Assembly (NCBI GenBank): GCA_919902775.1
Contig: CAKKRJ010000010.1
Span: 62,001 to 126,000, forward strand
Source of the DNA: Burkholderiaceae bacterium
GTDB taxonomy: Bacteria > Pseudomonadota > Gammaproteobacteria > Burkholderiales > Burkholderiaceae_C
Reading direction: 5' to 3'
DNA: 64,000 nucleotides
Position 1 is the first letter of the stretch; every line of letters starts with the position of its first letter. The notes below the pieces were generated by a model. The model had not been told where the DNA came from. It saw only the letters and a list, made by a program, of their open reading frames with translations, and searched no databases. Made by a program: the position numbers and the translations under genes. Shown here in pieces: positions 8,378 through 16,697 of the stretch.

Positions 8378-10345
8378 TCAGGCGGGGTTCTTGGGTGCGT
8401 ACCACACCGGCGAGGTCCAGGCGCGTTCCTGGATGGTGCGGGGCTTGTCGGCCGGGTGCTTGTCAACGCCGATCTTGAGCGCATCGCGCTGGCTGTAGCG
8501 GCATACCGGGTTCTCCAGCACACGCACGTAGTAGAAAGCGGATTGCATGGGTTTGAAGTCCGGGTCACGCCAGGTGGCGGACAACTCGGCCGCGCCCTTG
8601 TCGGCTGAAATGCTGCAGTCGTTCAGGTTTACGCGGGCACCGTTGTCGGCGCAGCGGTGGGTCTTCGCATCCGGCTTCAGGCCATCCGAGCATGCCACGT
8701 CATACACCTGTTCTTTGGTCTCGGTGCCGTCCACCCAGCCCTTGACCACCTGCAGACGCTGCAGTGGCGCGGAGTTGGCATCGCGCGTGGCCATCACCAA
8801 AAAGCTGAGGGCTTTGCCACTATCGGAAGCAGGAACATCGCTCCCCATCGGCACGCCGGTGGCGTAAGCCACTTTGACCGCATCGGCACGCTTGTGCAAG
8901 TCTGAAGGGAAGTCATAGCCGGCAAACATGCGGGCCCGCACCCGGGTGCCGCTGGTGCCAAACGTTTCCTTGCGATGCAGTGCGTCCCAGATGGACTCGC
9001 GGGTATTTTCTTCGGCCCAGACGCCCGTCAGGCCACCGGGGTTGATGGTGCCGCCTTTGATACCCAGAAAGCGCGCGACGATACTGCGATTCGCACCCAG
9101 GCGCTGCTCTGGTGTTGCATCGTTGATGCCGCTATGGCCGTTCCAGGCATTTTCCTGGGTGTCGCCAGGTGCTCCGTTATGGTTGTCGGTGGCGGCAATG
9201 AGGCCGAACTTGTAGGGGTTGAAGCCCCACTTCTTCTCATCCTGCAAGCCCCGTTTGAGGACATTGCGCACCACGTCATTGGGGTCTACGCATTGAGCAG
9301 CGTGTTGGCCCGTCCCCGACGCAATCTTGGCATCCTCCGCTGAACACACCGGAAACATGTTCTCAAAGTTGCATTGCTCGTCCGTGGTTCCCAGCCCGGC
9401 AGCGCACTCGGAACTGCCCTTGACCTGGAAAACTTCCACCAACTTGTCAAAGCGGGCACGCAGGGCCAGGTTGTCCTGCGTGAGCGGTGTGCCGTCAGTG
9501 TTGTTGTCGCCAAACATCAGCCCCCAGGAAAAGTTGGGGTTGTGGGGAATGGTGAGTGCCTTGCAATCGCCTTTGCATTGCACATCCAGCCAGCGCAGCA
9601 GGTCCTCGGCAAAACCGTCCAGCGCAGAAAACACGTTGAAAGGAACCTTGTCACCACGAAAAATCACATTGCGGTGCAATTGACCGCCCCGCGCCAGGCC
9701 TGGGCTGTATTCGTAGGCGTTGAAGGTAGTGAAGTAGCCCGGCTCGTAATGTTCCCGGGCAGCAGCCTGCGTGTCTTGCCAGACGGATTCTGCGCCGGCC
9801 TTGCACGCCAATCCGTCGTTACCGCACATGCCCTTATTGAATTTTCCGATGGCTTGGCCTGACTGGACTTTGTCGCGGTTCTGGATGATGAACATCAGCA
9901 GCACCTTGTGGCGCACCGCGATGCAGTTCACGTTCCAGTAGGTCCCGCCCTGGCGGTCGTAGCACGCATTCAGACTGCCCATGCCCTCGGCATGGTCGGT
10001 CACCGCAGCAAAATCCAGCGGCGCCGCCAACATCTGTTTGGCACCGCTGCCAGGCAACTCGGTTTCAGCGCCCTTGGCAAATTCATAGGCTTTGCGCGGG
10101 CTGTTGCGCGAATCAAAAATGCTGGCGTCCATCGAATAGGCGGTGTGCACATGCAGGTCGCCAAAGTAGGCATTGCGCAAGGGGTTGGCTGCAGGCCGCG
10201 CGCGCGTGCTGGATTGTGAAAACGCAGGATCGGCTGATTTTTGCAATCGGTTCTCCAGCACCGCCAGCGTGACAGCGGCCGCGATGGCCAACACCACCAG
10301 CAGGGCCAGAAAAGACCACGCAACACGTTTGAATATTTTTTTCAT
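8378..10345 (-). CDS. DUF3604 protein, membrane-anchored PHP-like metallohydrolase candidate
   Basis: An N-terminal hydrophobic helix (residues ~9-30) after basic residues anchors a large extracytoplasmic domain. GDLHVHTAYSMDA (62-74) and TDHAEGMG (~117) form the His/Asp metal-binding signature that DUF3604 shares with PHP-type phosphoesterases; ATDNHNGAPG supplies further ligands. Several Cys in the body suit an oxidising compartment. Start: GGAGAG lies at ideal distance from ATG 10345, whereas ATG 10351 is too close to it. The reaction of DUF3604 proteins is not established to my knowledge; hydrolysis of a phosphate or other ester in the periplasm is inference. Confidence 0.8.
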   Translation of the reverse strand: MKKIFKRVAWSFLALLVVLAIAAAVTLAVLENRLQKSADPAFSQSSTRARPAANPLRNAYFGDLHVHTAYSMDASIFDSRNSPRKAYEFAKGAETELPGSGAKQMLAAPLDFAAVTDHAEGMGSLNACYDRQGGTYWNVNCIAVRHKVLLMFIIQNRDKVQSGQAIGKFNKGMCGNDGLACKAGAESVWQDTQAAAREHYEPGYFTTFNAYEYSPGLARGGQLHRNVIFRGDKVPFNVFSALDGFAEDLLRWLDVQCKGDCKALTIPHNPNFSWGLMFGDNNTDGTPLTQDNLALRARFDKLVEVFQVKGSSECAAGLGTTDEQCNFENMFPVCSAEDAKIASGTGQHAAQCVDPNDVVRNVLKRGLQDEKKWGFNPYKFGLIAATDNHNGAPGDTQENAWNGHSGINDATPEQRLGANRSIVARFLGIKGGTINPGGLTGVWAEENTRESIWDALHRKETFGTSGTRVRARMFAGYDFPSDLHKRADAVKVAYATGVPMGSDVPASDSGKALSFLVMATRDANSAPLQRLQVVKGWVDGTETKEQVYDVACSDGLKPDAKTHRCADNGARVNLNDCSISADKGAAELSATWRDPDFKPMQSAFYYVRVLENPVCRYSQRDALKIGVDKHPADKPRTIQERAWTSPVWYAPKNPA

Positions 10346-10379
10346 AGTCATCTCTCCAATCGACTGCTTTCAGACATTT

Positions 10380-10859
10380 CTATGGCCAGCGCGAACTGTC
10401 CGGGTCCAGATCAAAGGTTTCAACAATCCAGTTGTAGCGGCTGGCATCGGCCAGAAATTCCAGATACAACTCGTTGACCAGTTGCAACAACTTGCGCGTG
10501 GCCTGTACGGGGTTGCCTTCGGTACTTGTGATGCTGACCCGCATGACTGAATCCGCGTTGCGCAGCACCGTCTTGAATTGCGTTGGATCGCGTCGACGGT
10601 GCGCAGGCCGCTCGTGCGACTCGTGCGACTTGAGCCATGCACGCAACTCGCGGTCGAGTTTGGTGCGCGGCGACACCGGTGGCAAAAAACCACACAGAGT
10701 TGCCCGCCCGTGGCGCGAATCAACATCCAGTTGCATCGTCTGGCCACGAAACCAGACAATGCGGTACCGCTCGCTGCCGATCTTGTCCGACGGTTGCGGA
10801 CTGAACCGAAATACGCCGCGTGCGGCGTGGTCTTCGATTAGTTCGCGCACCGATTCCAT
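10380..10859 (-). CDS. Hypothetical protein of the cassette
   Basis: About 159 residues, no signal peptide or membrane segment. Visible features are a strand-rich start (ERYRIVWFRGQTMQLDV), a basic middle (HERPAHRRRDPTQF) and a helical end (ATRKLLQLVNELYLEFLADA). I do not recognise the family. The ATG at 10859 lies 5 bp after the ThDP gene stop; a TTG at 10868 would overlap that stop. Tight spacing to both neighbours argues for co-translation and against a chance frame. A small accessory or subunit of a neighbouring enzyme is possible. Confidence 0.6.
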   Translation of the reverse strand: MESVRELIEDHAARGVFRFSPQPSDKIGSERYRIVWFRGQTMQLDVDSRHGRATLCGFLPPVSPRTKLDRELRAWLKSHESHERPAHRRRDPTQFKTVLRNADSVMRVSITSTEGNPVQATRKLLQLVNELYLEFLADASRYNWIVETFDLDPDSSRWP

Positions 10860-10864
10860 GGCAA

Positions 10865-12871
10865 TCAATGCGCAACGGCTGAAACACCCGGCTCGACGGG
10901 CAAGGAAATTCCAGGTGCGTAGGCTGCACCATTGGTGAATTCCTTGATGGCCTGGCAGTTGATCAGGGTCGAGGCTTTCTCGTCACGGCCTGCCTTGTAC
11001 GCACGCGCCAACGCCGCTCGAAACTCTTCGGGCGTGCGCACATAGTCGCCGCGCGCACCCAGTGACTGGGCGATCTGGTCGTAGCGCAAATTTTCCTGGA
11101 ACAGGTACATGTGCATCGAGCGCGCCGAACGTGCCGCGTTGGGCCAGACGCCCCACGCATTGTTGTTGTACACAATGGTGATGGTGGGCCAACCGTACTT
11201 GACTGCGGTGTCAAGTTCCATCAGGCTGTAAGCCACGCCGGCGTCCGACGTCACGCAGATGGTCGGCGTACCCTGGTAACCCTTTTGCGGACCCACGCCG
11301 CGCTGCACAGCGCAGGAAACACCCATCATCATCGCCATGTCCGGACCGATGGCGGCGTACTGGTACGGAGGAATGATTTCCTGTCCGGGGCGATAGGCGC
11401 GCAGGTAACGTCCGGCCGTCAGACCAATCGTCCAGCCGCCCACACCGGTGGCAATGGCCAGCCGACCTTCGGGGTGGGTGTCGATGAAGTTTTGGGTATC
11501 CCGTGCAATCACGGTGGGGTGTAACATGCCGGTCTTGGCGCTGTGACCAATGCCGAGCTTGTAGTGGTCGTCCAGTTGTGTCTGAAACGCCTTGCGGGCC
11601 TTGGCCAGTTCGTCGACCCAGGCATCGCGCCTCGCGCGACCCAGCCGGTCCGCCAGCACTTCCAGGAAGCTGCGCTCGTCACTGAGAACGCCAAGATCAA
11701 GCGGCCAGTTGCGACCCATGTCCTCCTGCTCGGGGTGCACGCGCACGACCTTGATTTCGGGGTTCAGGCGGTACTCTCCGGGGCTGGGCATGCTGTACTG
11801 GCCAACAAAAATCACCAGGTCAGCCGACATCAGTGCGTCCGGCGCCGCCGCGATGGACAGACGGTGATCATCCGGAAAACTTCCGCGCGTGGGGCCAGAG
11901 GTGACCACGGCAATGTCGGCCTTTTCGGCCACCTTGCGAAGTGCGTCCCAGCCCTTGCGCTGGAACACGCCCGTACCCGCGACGATCAGCGGACGGGCGG
12001 CTTTTTCGATCATGCGTACCACGGCGTCCATGTCTTTGGGTGCCGGCCAGGCCCGCGATTCGGTGCGGTACTGGGATTTGTCATGGAAGTCGCGCAGCTC
12101 GGAGGGCGCCTTGAAGCGCGCACGGGCCACTTCTGCCGGGAAGTCCAGGTGCACCGGGCCGGGCACACCCGACTTCAGGTTGCGAAATGCATAGGCACCG
12201 TACTCGTGCACACGCGCCGGATCGACCAGACGCTTGCCGTATTTTTTGATGCCTTCGGTGGTGGGTTGCTGCATGGCGTGCTGAATGAACGTCTCGCGGT
12301 CTTCACCGGCCAGCGTCATGTTGCTGGCCAGCACCAGCAGCGGCGTGCGGGCAGCATGGGCGGCCGCAATATTCATGATCATGTGTGTGAAGCCAGGGCC
12401 CTCGGTGCCGGAGGTTGCTACTACCTCCCCCGTGGCCCGCGAGTAGCCATCAGCCATGGCGCACATGGCGCCTTCGGTACGACCACCATAGGTCGGAATG
12501 CCGGTGGCGGCGATGGCGTTGATGATGGTGTAGTTGCCGGGGCAGCAGAACAAAGCCGACAGTTCTTCTTTCTGGCACAGATTGGCAAATACTTCTGCTC
12601 CGGTCATTCCTGCCCCTTCAAACGAAGTGGAGGCTGCAGGCTGGGCCAGCGAGGCTTTGAAGGCGTCGGCCAGACGGATGGACGGGATATCACCTGCCGC
12701 AGCACTGCCGCCGCCGGCTGGCGCATCTGCTGCCAAAACACCTGTGGTGATGCCTGCTGCTGCCGCCGCACCCAGACCAACCGTGGACAGACGCAGAAAA
12801 TGTCGGCGGTTGGGAACCGATTGTTCGTTCGTGCCGTCTGGAACGCTCTCGCTTTTCGCATCGTTTTGCAT
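10865..12871 (-). CDS. Tat-exported thiamine-diphosphate-dependent enzyme (acetolactate synthase/benzoylformate decarboxylase superfamily)
   Basis: 668 residues. The N-terminus has a twin-arginine motif NRRHFLR (21-27) followed by an Ala/Gly-rich hydrophobic stretch ending near VLAADA, i.e. a Tat signal. The rest is a full ThDP enzyme: an N-terminal pyrimidine domain with the expected catalytic Glu (GRTEGAMCAMADG, Glu133), a central domain, and a C-terminal ThDP motif from Asp543 to NNN (569-571). The usual GDG is SDA here. Family members decarboxylate 2-oxo acids or join carbonyls, nearly always in the cytoplasm, so export of a folded, cofactor-loaded form is unusual. A cytochrome c gene lies directly upstream. 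Exact reaction unknown. Confidence 0.85.
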   Translation of the reverse strand: MQNDAKSESVPDGTNEQSVPNRRHFLRLSTVGLGAAAAAGITTGVLAADAPAGGGSAAAGDIPSIRLADAFKASLAQPAASTSFEGAGMTGAEVFANLCQKEELSALFCCPGNYTIINAIAATGIPTYGGRTEGAMCAMADGYSRATGEVVATSGTEGPGFTHMIMNIAAAHAARTPLLVLASNMTLAGEDRETFIQHAMQQPTTEGIKKYGKRLVDPARVHEYGAYAFRNLKSGVPGPVHLDFPAEVARARFKAPSELRDFHDKSQYRTESRAWPAPKDMDAVVRMIEKAARPLIVAGTGVFQRKGWDALRKVAEKADIAVVTSGPTRGSFPDDHRLSIAAAPDALMSADLVIFVGQYSMPSPGEYRLNPEIKVVRVHPEQEDMGRNWPLDLGVLSDERSFLEVLADRLGRARRDAWVDELAKARKAFQTQLDDHYKLGIGHSAKTGMLHPTVIARDTQNFIDTHPEGRLAIATGVGGWTIGLTAGRYLRAYRPGQEIIPPYQYAAIGPDMAMMMGVSCAVQRGVGPQKGYQGTPTICVTSDAGVAYSLMELDTAVKYGWPTITIVYNNNAWGVWPNAARSARSMHMYLFQENLRYDQIAQSLGARGDYVRTPEEFRAALARAYKAGRDEKASTLINCQAIKEFTNGAAYAPGISLPVEPGVSAVAH

Positions 12872-12909
12872 GGTTGTTTCCTTTTAAGAAGTTGGATTAG
12901 GCGGACTTG

Positions 12910-13299
12910 TTATTTGGTCACTGGCGGCCGTTGCGCTGCAGGCCACAGGCTCTTGATGAAATTACGCAAATTGCCAATTTCCGCCTCGGATTTGAATGCC
13001 GCACCAAATGCCGGCATGCCAGTACCGGCACCCTTCTGGATACTCTTGAAAATGTCTGCGTCGGTGCTGCCGTTGCGGTAGAGCAGCGGCTCGGTGAGAT
13101 CGGTGGCGTCCGACACGACGTCCACTTGGGCCTTGCCATTGGCGCCATGGCAGGCGGTGCACATATTCGCAAACAACGCACGGCCGGCATCAATCGAAGC
13201 CGTCGTGTTCGGGACGTTACCCTCGCTGGCGAAGGCAACTGAAGTGGCTGTGAGTAGCATCCCCAATGCCAGCACCCTTGCCTGCGCTTGGCCTATCAT
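12910..13299 (-). CDS. Periplasmic class I cytochrome c
   Basis: With ATG 13299 the protein is 129 residues: signal peptide MIGQAQARVLALGML.. to AFA (~24), then the haem-binding CTACH (47-51) and a likely axial Met in GTGMPAFG (Met95). A start at 13314 adds five residues, but AGGA is better placed for 13299. Single-haem, soluble, periplasmic electron carrier. It lies 38 bp upstream of the exported ThDP enzyme in the same direction, so it may take electrons from an oxidation in that compartment (inference). Confidence 0.85.
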   Translation of the reverse strand: MIGQAQARVLALGMLLTATSVAFASEGNVPNTTASIDAGRALFANMCTACHGANGKAQVDVVSDATDLTEPLLYRNGSTDADIFKSIQKGAGTGMPAFGAAFKSEAEIGNLRNFIKSLWPAAQRPPVTK

Positions 13300-13338
13300 T
13301 TTGTGTCCTTGCATAGTCCGCTCCGCATAGTGTGAGAT

Positions 13339-14550
13339 TCAATTCGAACGCCATTCGCCGCAGCGAAGACCCAGCCAACCAATCAGTACGCCGGCGGTAA
13401 TGGCGCCACCAGAAATGGCGATCAGTGCATTGTCAAAGCTGCCGGTCGCTGCAACGATGGCGCCTGGCACCATGCTGCCGATCACACCGCCCACAATCAG
13501 GGCAATGCCCAGATAGGTGCCAGTAGCGGAGGCCACGTTCCTGTCTTTGCACAGTTTTTGCAGCGTTGCAAACTCTTGCGCCTGGTACGCGCTTTGGCAG
13601 AACAGAGCCAAGGCGAACAAGGCCACCAGTGCATTGAGTTCCTGGGTCACAGATGCGAGGTAAATCACAATGCCCGCGCTGACCAGGCCCACCGCTGCAA
13701 GGAGGTTGCGCTTTTTCAGCACGTCACCAATACGGGCATTGAGCAATGCGCCCAGAACACCGGCCGTAAAAACAATACTCAGGGCCCAGCTGAGCGACGC
13801 GATGTCCACGCCCTTGGCCCGCACAAAATAGATGGGGAGCCAACCCAGAATTCCCCAGCCGGCAAAATTATTGAAGCAACCGATCACTACAAACAGCCAG
13901 TAATTGGGTTCACGGCGGTAGGGCATGGGCGCTTTCGCCGCGGCGAACATTTCGCCGGCAGCCTGTCCATGTTTGTCGTCGACAAAGAGGGCAACCAAGG
14001 GCAGGCCTACCACAATGCCGGCAACGCCAACCACCATGAACGCTTCACGCCAGCCCAGGGCACCCATCAAGGGAATCATGATCAGCGAGCCCAGGGCAGT
14101 GGCAATGATCAGGCCCACGCTCCAGATCGAGTTGGCCGTGCCGCGCACCTCCGGCGAAAAGTGGCGGGCAATGATGCTGTTCATCATTGGCACATGCATG
14201 GACTCTGCCAGCCCCAAACACAAGCGCAAGGTGATCAGCGCGGCCAGTGAGCCACCCAGCGGACCCACCAGTATGCTGACCACCGAGAAGCCGAAGATCG
14301 ACAGCATCAGGCTGCGCTTGGCGCCAAATCGCTCGGCCGTTGCGGGCAGCAACAACTGCGACAGGCCATAGGTCAGAAAGAACACCGACAGCAGGTACTT
14401 GCCCCATTGCCCCACCTCCCGATCGCTCCACTGAAACTCCTGCGCGATGTGCGGCAGTGCCAGCGAGATGGCATTGCGGTCAAGGTGGTGGATGATGAAG
14501 GTGACGGCAAAGATCACCGGAATGTGCCAAGGGTTGGTGGTGGACTTCAT
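13339..14550 (-). CDS. Major facilitator superfamily transporter
   Basis: 403 residues from ATG 14550 (MKSTTNPWHI..); a longer frame from 14643 would add a non-hydrophobic leader overlapping the upstream gene. Twelve hydrophobic segments can be traced, with the MFS loop 2-3 signature in AERFGAKRSLM and HLDRNAISLALP in helix 1, as in anion:cation symporters of the sugar-acid and aromatic-acid type. It starts 16 bp after the enolase-superfamily gene, so it probably imports that enzyme's substrate, an organic acid (inference). Confidence 0.8.
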   Translation of the reverse strand: MKSTTNPWHIPVIFAVTFIIHHLDRNAISLALPHIAQEFQWSDREVGQWGKYLLSVFFLTYGLSQLLLPATAERFGAKRSLMLSIFGFSVVSILVGPLGGSLAALITLRLCLGLAESMHVPMMNSIIARHFSPEVRGTANSIWSVGLIIATALGSLIMIPLMGALGWREAFMVVGVAGIVVGLPLVALFVDDKHGQAAGEMFAAAKAPMPYRREPNYWLFVVIGCFNNFAGWGILGWLPIYFVRAKGVDIASLSWALSIVFTAGVLGALLNARIGDVLKKRNLLAAVGLVSAGIVIYLASVTQELNALVALFALALFCQSAYQAQEFATLQKLCKDRNVASATGTYLGIALIVGGVIGSMVPGAIVAATGSFDNALIAISGGAITAGVLIGWLGLRCGEWRSN

Positions 14551-14566
14551 GTGGGCCTTTGTAAAC

Positions 14567-15754
14567 TCAGGAAAGGGTGGACGCAGAGCAAAGATGCTCC
14601 AGTTCTTCAATGTTCGGATCAACGCCAAGACCAGCCTCGACACCCAACTGGGAGGTTCCGTTGATCACCCGGTTAAGCGCAGGACTCAGCACTGTTCGTA
14701 GCGGATTCTCATTGGCGTCAATCTCCAGCATGCCGTTGGCGCACCCTCGCGCTGCCAGGATATGGGCGGACGCGAGCAGTCCGATGCCGGCCCCCAGGAA
14801 GTGCGGGCAGTAGCGCAGCCCGGCCGCATGAACCATCTCGATCACTGGCAAACAACCCGATATGCCGCCCCACTTGGCCAGATCGGGCTGGATGACGCCC
14901 AAAGACTGGCTCGCGATCATGGATTGAAATGCGGCGGCCCCGATCAGGTTCTCACCGGCCGCCAGAGGAATTTCCGTCGATTCGGCGAGGCTCTTCCATT
15001 GGGAAGGAGCTTGATCGGCGCGCAATGGCTCTTCCAGCCACTGGGGCTTGAAATCCTGGAGCTTCCCAGCCATGCGCTTGGCCGTTTTCAGGTCCCAGGC
15101 CTGGTTGGCGTCGACCATCCATTCGGCACCGACCGGCAGGACGGACCGCACGGCCGCCACATTCGTCAGATCCTGGTCTTCCCCAAATCCCACTTTCAGC
15201 TTGAAAGCGGTGTACCCCTCGGCCAGCTTGGCAAGTACCACGTCTTGCGGGCGCTCGGGGTTGATCCCGCTGGCGTACACCTTGACCGTGTCCGAGTCAC
15301 CGCCCAGCATTTTCCAGAGTGGCTGGCCAGCGCGACGCGCCAGCAAATCCCACAAGGCAATATCGATACCAGCGATGACCTGCGCAATAGGCCCGGGTTC
15401 GCCGGACTGAATTGCCAGAACGGCGGTACGCGCCGTCATCCGGTCAAACGCGTCCCGTGCTGAGGCGAAAGCTTGCCCGATCAGGAGCGGCGCAACTACG
15501 GTCTGCAGAAGACCGGCCCGGTGTTCGGCACCGCAATCCGGAAAGTTGCACCAGATTTCTCCCCAGCCTGACGCCCCGCTGGCATCTTCGACGCGCACCA
15601 ATATTGCCGGGCGCGCATGCATGACGCCGAAAGACGTCTGAACCGGGTGTCTGGTGGGCCAGCGCAATACAAAAGCCTGCACCCGGGCCACGGTAAACGG
15701 GCCGACGGTGGCGACTGGGGGACAGCTGAGGGTTTGTTCTGATGCTATAAACAT
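14567..15754 (-). CDS. Enolase-superfamily enzyme (mandelate racemase/muconate lactonizing family)
   Basis: 395 residues from ATG 15754; longer starts run through the palindrome and are unlikely. The active-site set is complete: KLK (Lys185, Lys187), metal ligands Asp215 (VDANQAW), Glu241 (WLEEPL) and Glu268 (GEN), then Asp291 and His318 (CPHFLGAG). The KxK plus His-Asp dyad is that of the mandelate racemase subgroup, whose members racemise or dehydrate alpha-hydroxy or sugar acids. It is the first gene of the operon, next to a GntR regulator and an aldehyde dehydrogenase. Racemase or dehydratase cannot be decided from sequence. Confidence 0.85.
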   Translation of the reverse strand: MFIASEQTLSCPPVATVGPFTVARVQAFVLRWPTRHPVQTSFGVMHARPAILVRVEDASGASGWGEIWCNFPDCGAEHRAGLLQTVVAPLLIGQAFASARDAFDRMTARTAVLAIQSGEPGPIAQVIAGIDIALWDLLARRAGQPLWKMLGGDSDTVKVYASGINPERPQDVVLAKLAEGYTAFKLKVGFGEDQDLTNVAAVRSVLPVGAEWMVDANQAWDLKTAKRMAGKLQDFKPQWLEEPLRADQAPSQWKSLAESTEIPLAAGENLIGAAAFQSMIASQSLGVIQPDLAKWGGISGCLPVIEMVHAAGLRYCPHFLGAGIGLLASAHILAARGCANGMLEIDANENPLRTVLSPALNRVINGTSQLGVEAGLGVDPNIEELEHLCSASTLS

Positions 15755-15777
15755 AACGTATGGTCTATAGTATGTTA
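15754..15777. promoter_or_regulatory. Imperfect palindrome, candidate GntR operator
   Basis: TAACGTA, ten bases, then TATGTTA: the outer arms are inverted repeats with one mismatch per arm. It touches the ATG of the enolase-superfamily gene and lies in the divergent gap to the GntR gene, where a UTRA-type repressor would control both directions. The link is inferred from place and symmetry only. Confidence 0.45.
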
Positions 15778-15944
15778 AGAACTTTATATTGCCATCCGGT
15801 TTAACCCTAATATGAATTGCTGTGTAGCCACCCTCCCCTGCAAGACAGCCCCCGCGTGTGACCACTCAATGGCCCGTGATGGGGTCACCATGGCGCGGTG
15901 TGATGGAATGACGTCTGTTGCACATCCTGCATGAGGACACAAGA

Positions 15945-16664
15945 ATGGTTCTAGACAATACGCACGTCCCGCTTTACATCCAGCTTTCCGACCTGTTCCG
16001 TCAACGGATACAAAAAGGAGTGTGGAAGACCGGCAGCAAGCTTCCGTCGCTCGAAGAGCTCGTGAGTGAGTTTCAGGTCGCGCGGGTCACTGTCCGCCAA
16101 GCCGTAGACCGGTTGACCCACGAAGGATTGCTTTCACCCCAGCGGGGCCGCGGTACGTTCGTTACGGGCGCGCCAACGGACAACCGGTGGCTGCACGTCG
16201 AGACCACCTTGGACAAGCTCGCAGACATTTACCGGCATACGCGTCCGGAACTTCTGAATATCGATGAGTCCACGCGCACTCCCTTGATCAGCGATTCGGA
16301 TGGCGTGCCGGCGGAAAAATATACGTTTATGCGCCGGGTTCACAAACGCGACGGCCAGCCTTACTGCGTCATCAACATCTACCTGGATTCGGCGATTTTC
16401 GCCAAGCATCCTGTGCGCTTTCGCAAAGAAACCGTCATTCCCATTCTGACGTCCATGCCCTCCGTGGAAATCGTGACGGCGCATCAGGTACTCACCATTT
16501 CCACGGCCGACCTGGAAGTCGCAAAGCACCTGGGCATCAACGTGAACGCACCCGTTGCTGAAGTCCGGCGTGTATTTACCGGGCCGAACCGCCGTGTCAT
16601 CTATTTGGCGGAAGTGACCTACCGTGGTGATTCCGTACGCATGGAAATTGACCTGAAACCCTGA
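15945..16664 (+). CDS. GntR-family regulator, HutC/UTRA subfamily
   Basis: 239 residues from ATG 15945, which has GAGGA seven bases upstream; the in-frame TTG at 15918 is less likely. An N-terminal winged helix-turn-helix (GSKLPSLEELVSEFQVARVT, then QAVDRLTHEGLL and RGRGTFV) is followed by a UTRA ligand-binding domain (PAEKYTFMRRVH, VEIVTAHQVLTIS, VAEVRRVF). Such regulators usually sense a substrate or product of the neighbouring pathway. It is divergent from the ten-gene operon and 33 bp ahead of the aldehyde dehydrogenase, so it likely controls both. Confidence 0.85.
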   Translation: MVLDNTHVPLYIQLSDLFRQRIQKGVWKTGSKLPSLEELVSEFQVARVTVRQAVDRLTHEGLLSPQRGRGTFVTGAPTDNRWLHVETTLDKLADIYRHTRPELLNIDESTRTPLISDSDGVPAEKYTFMRRVHKRDGQPYCVINIYLDSAIFAKHPVRFRKETVIPILTSMPSVEIVTAHQVLTISTADLEVAKHLGINVNAPVAEVRRVFTGPNRRVIYLAEVTYRGDSVRMEIDLKP

Positions 16665-16697
16665 CTGCGCCCGCGTTGAAACCGACGGGCGAAACCT

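Noticed and set aside
11543..13081. Plus-strand open frame of 512 codons
   Set aside because: It runs antisense through the ThDP enzyme into cytochrome c; composition is that of a shadow frame.
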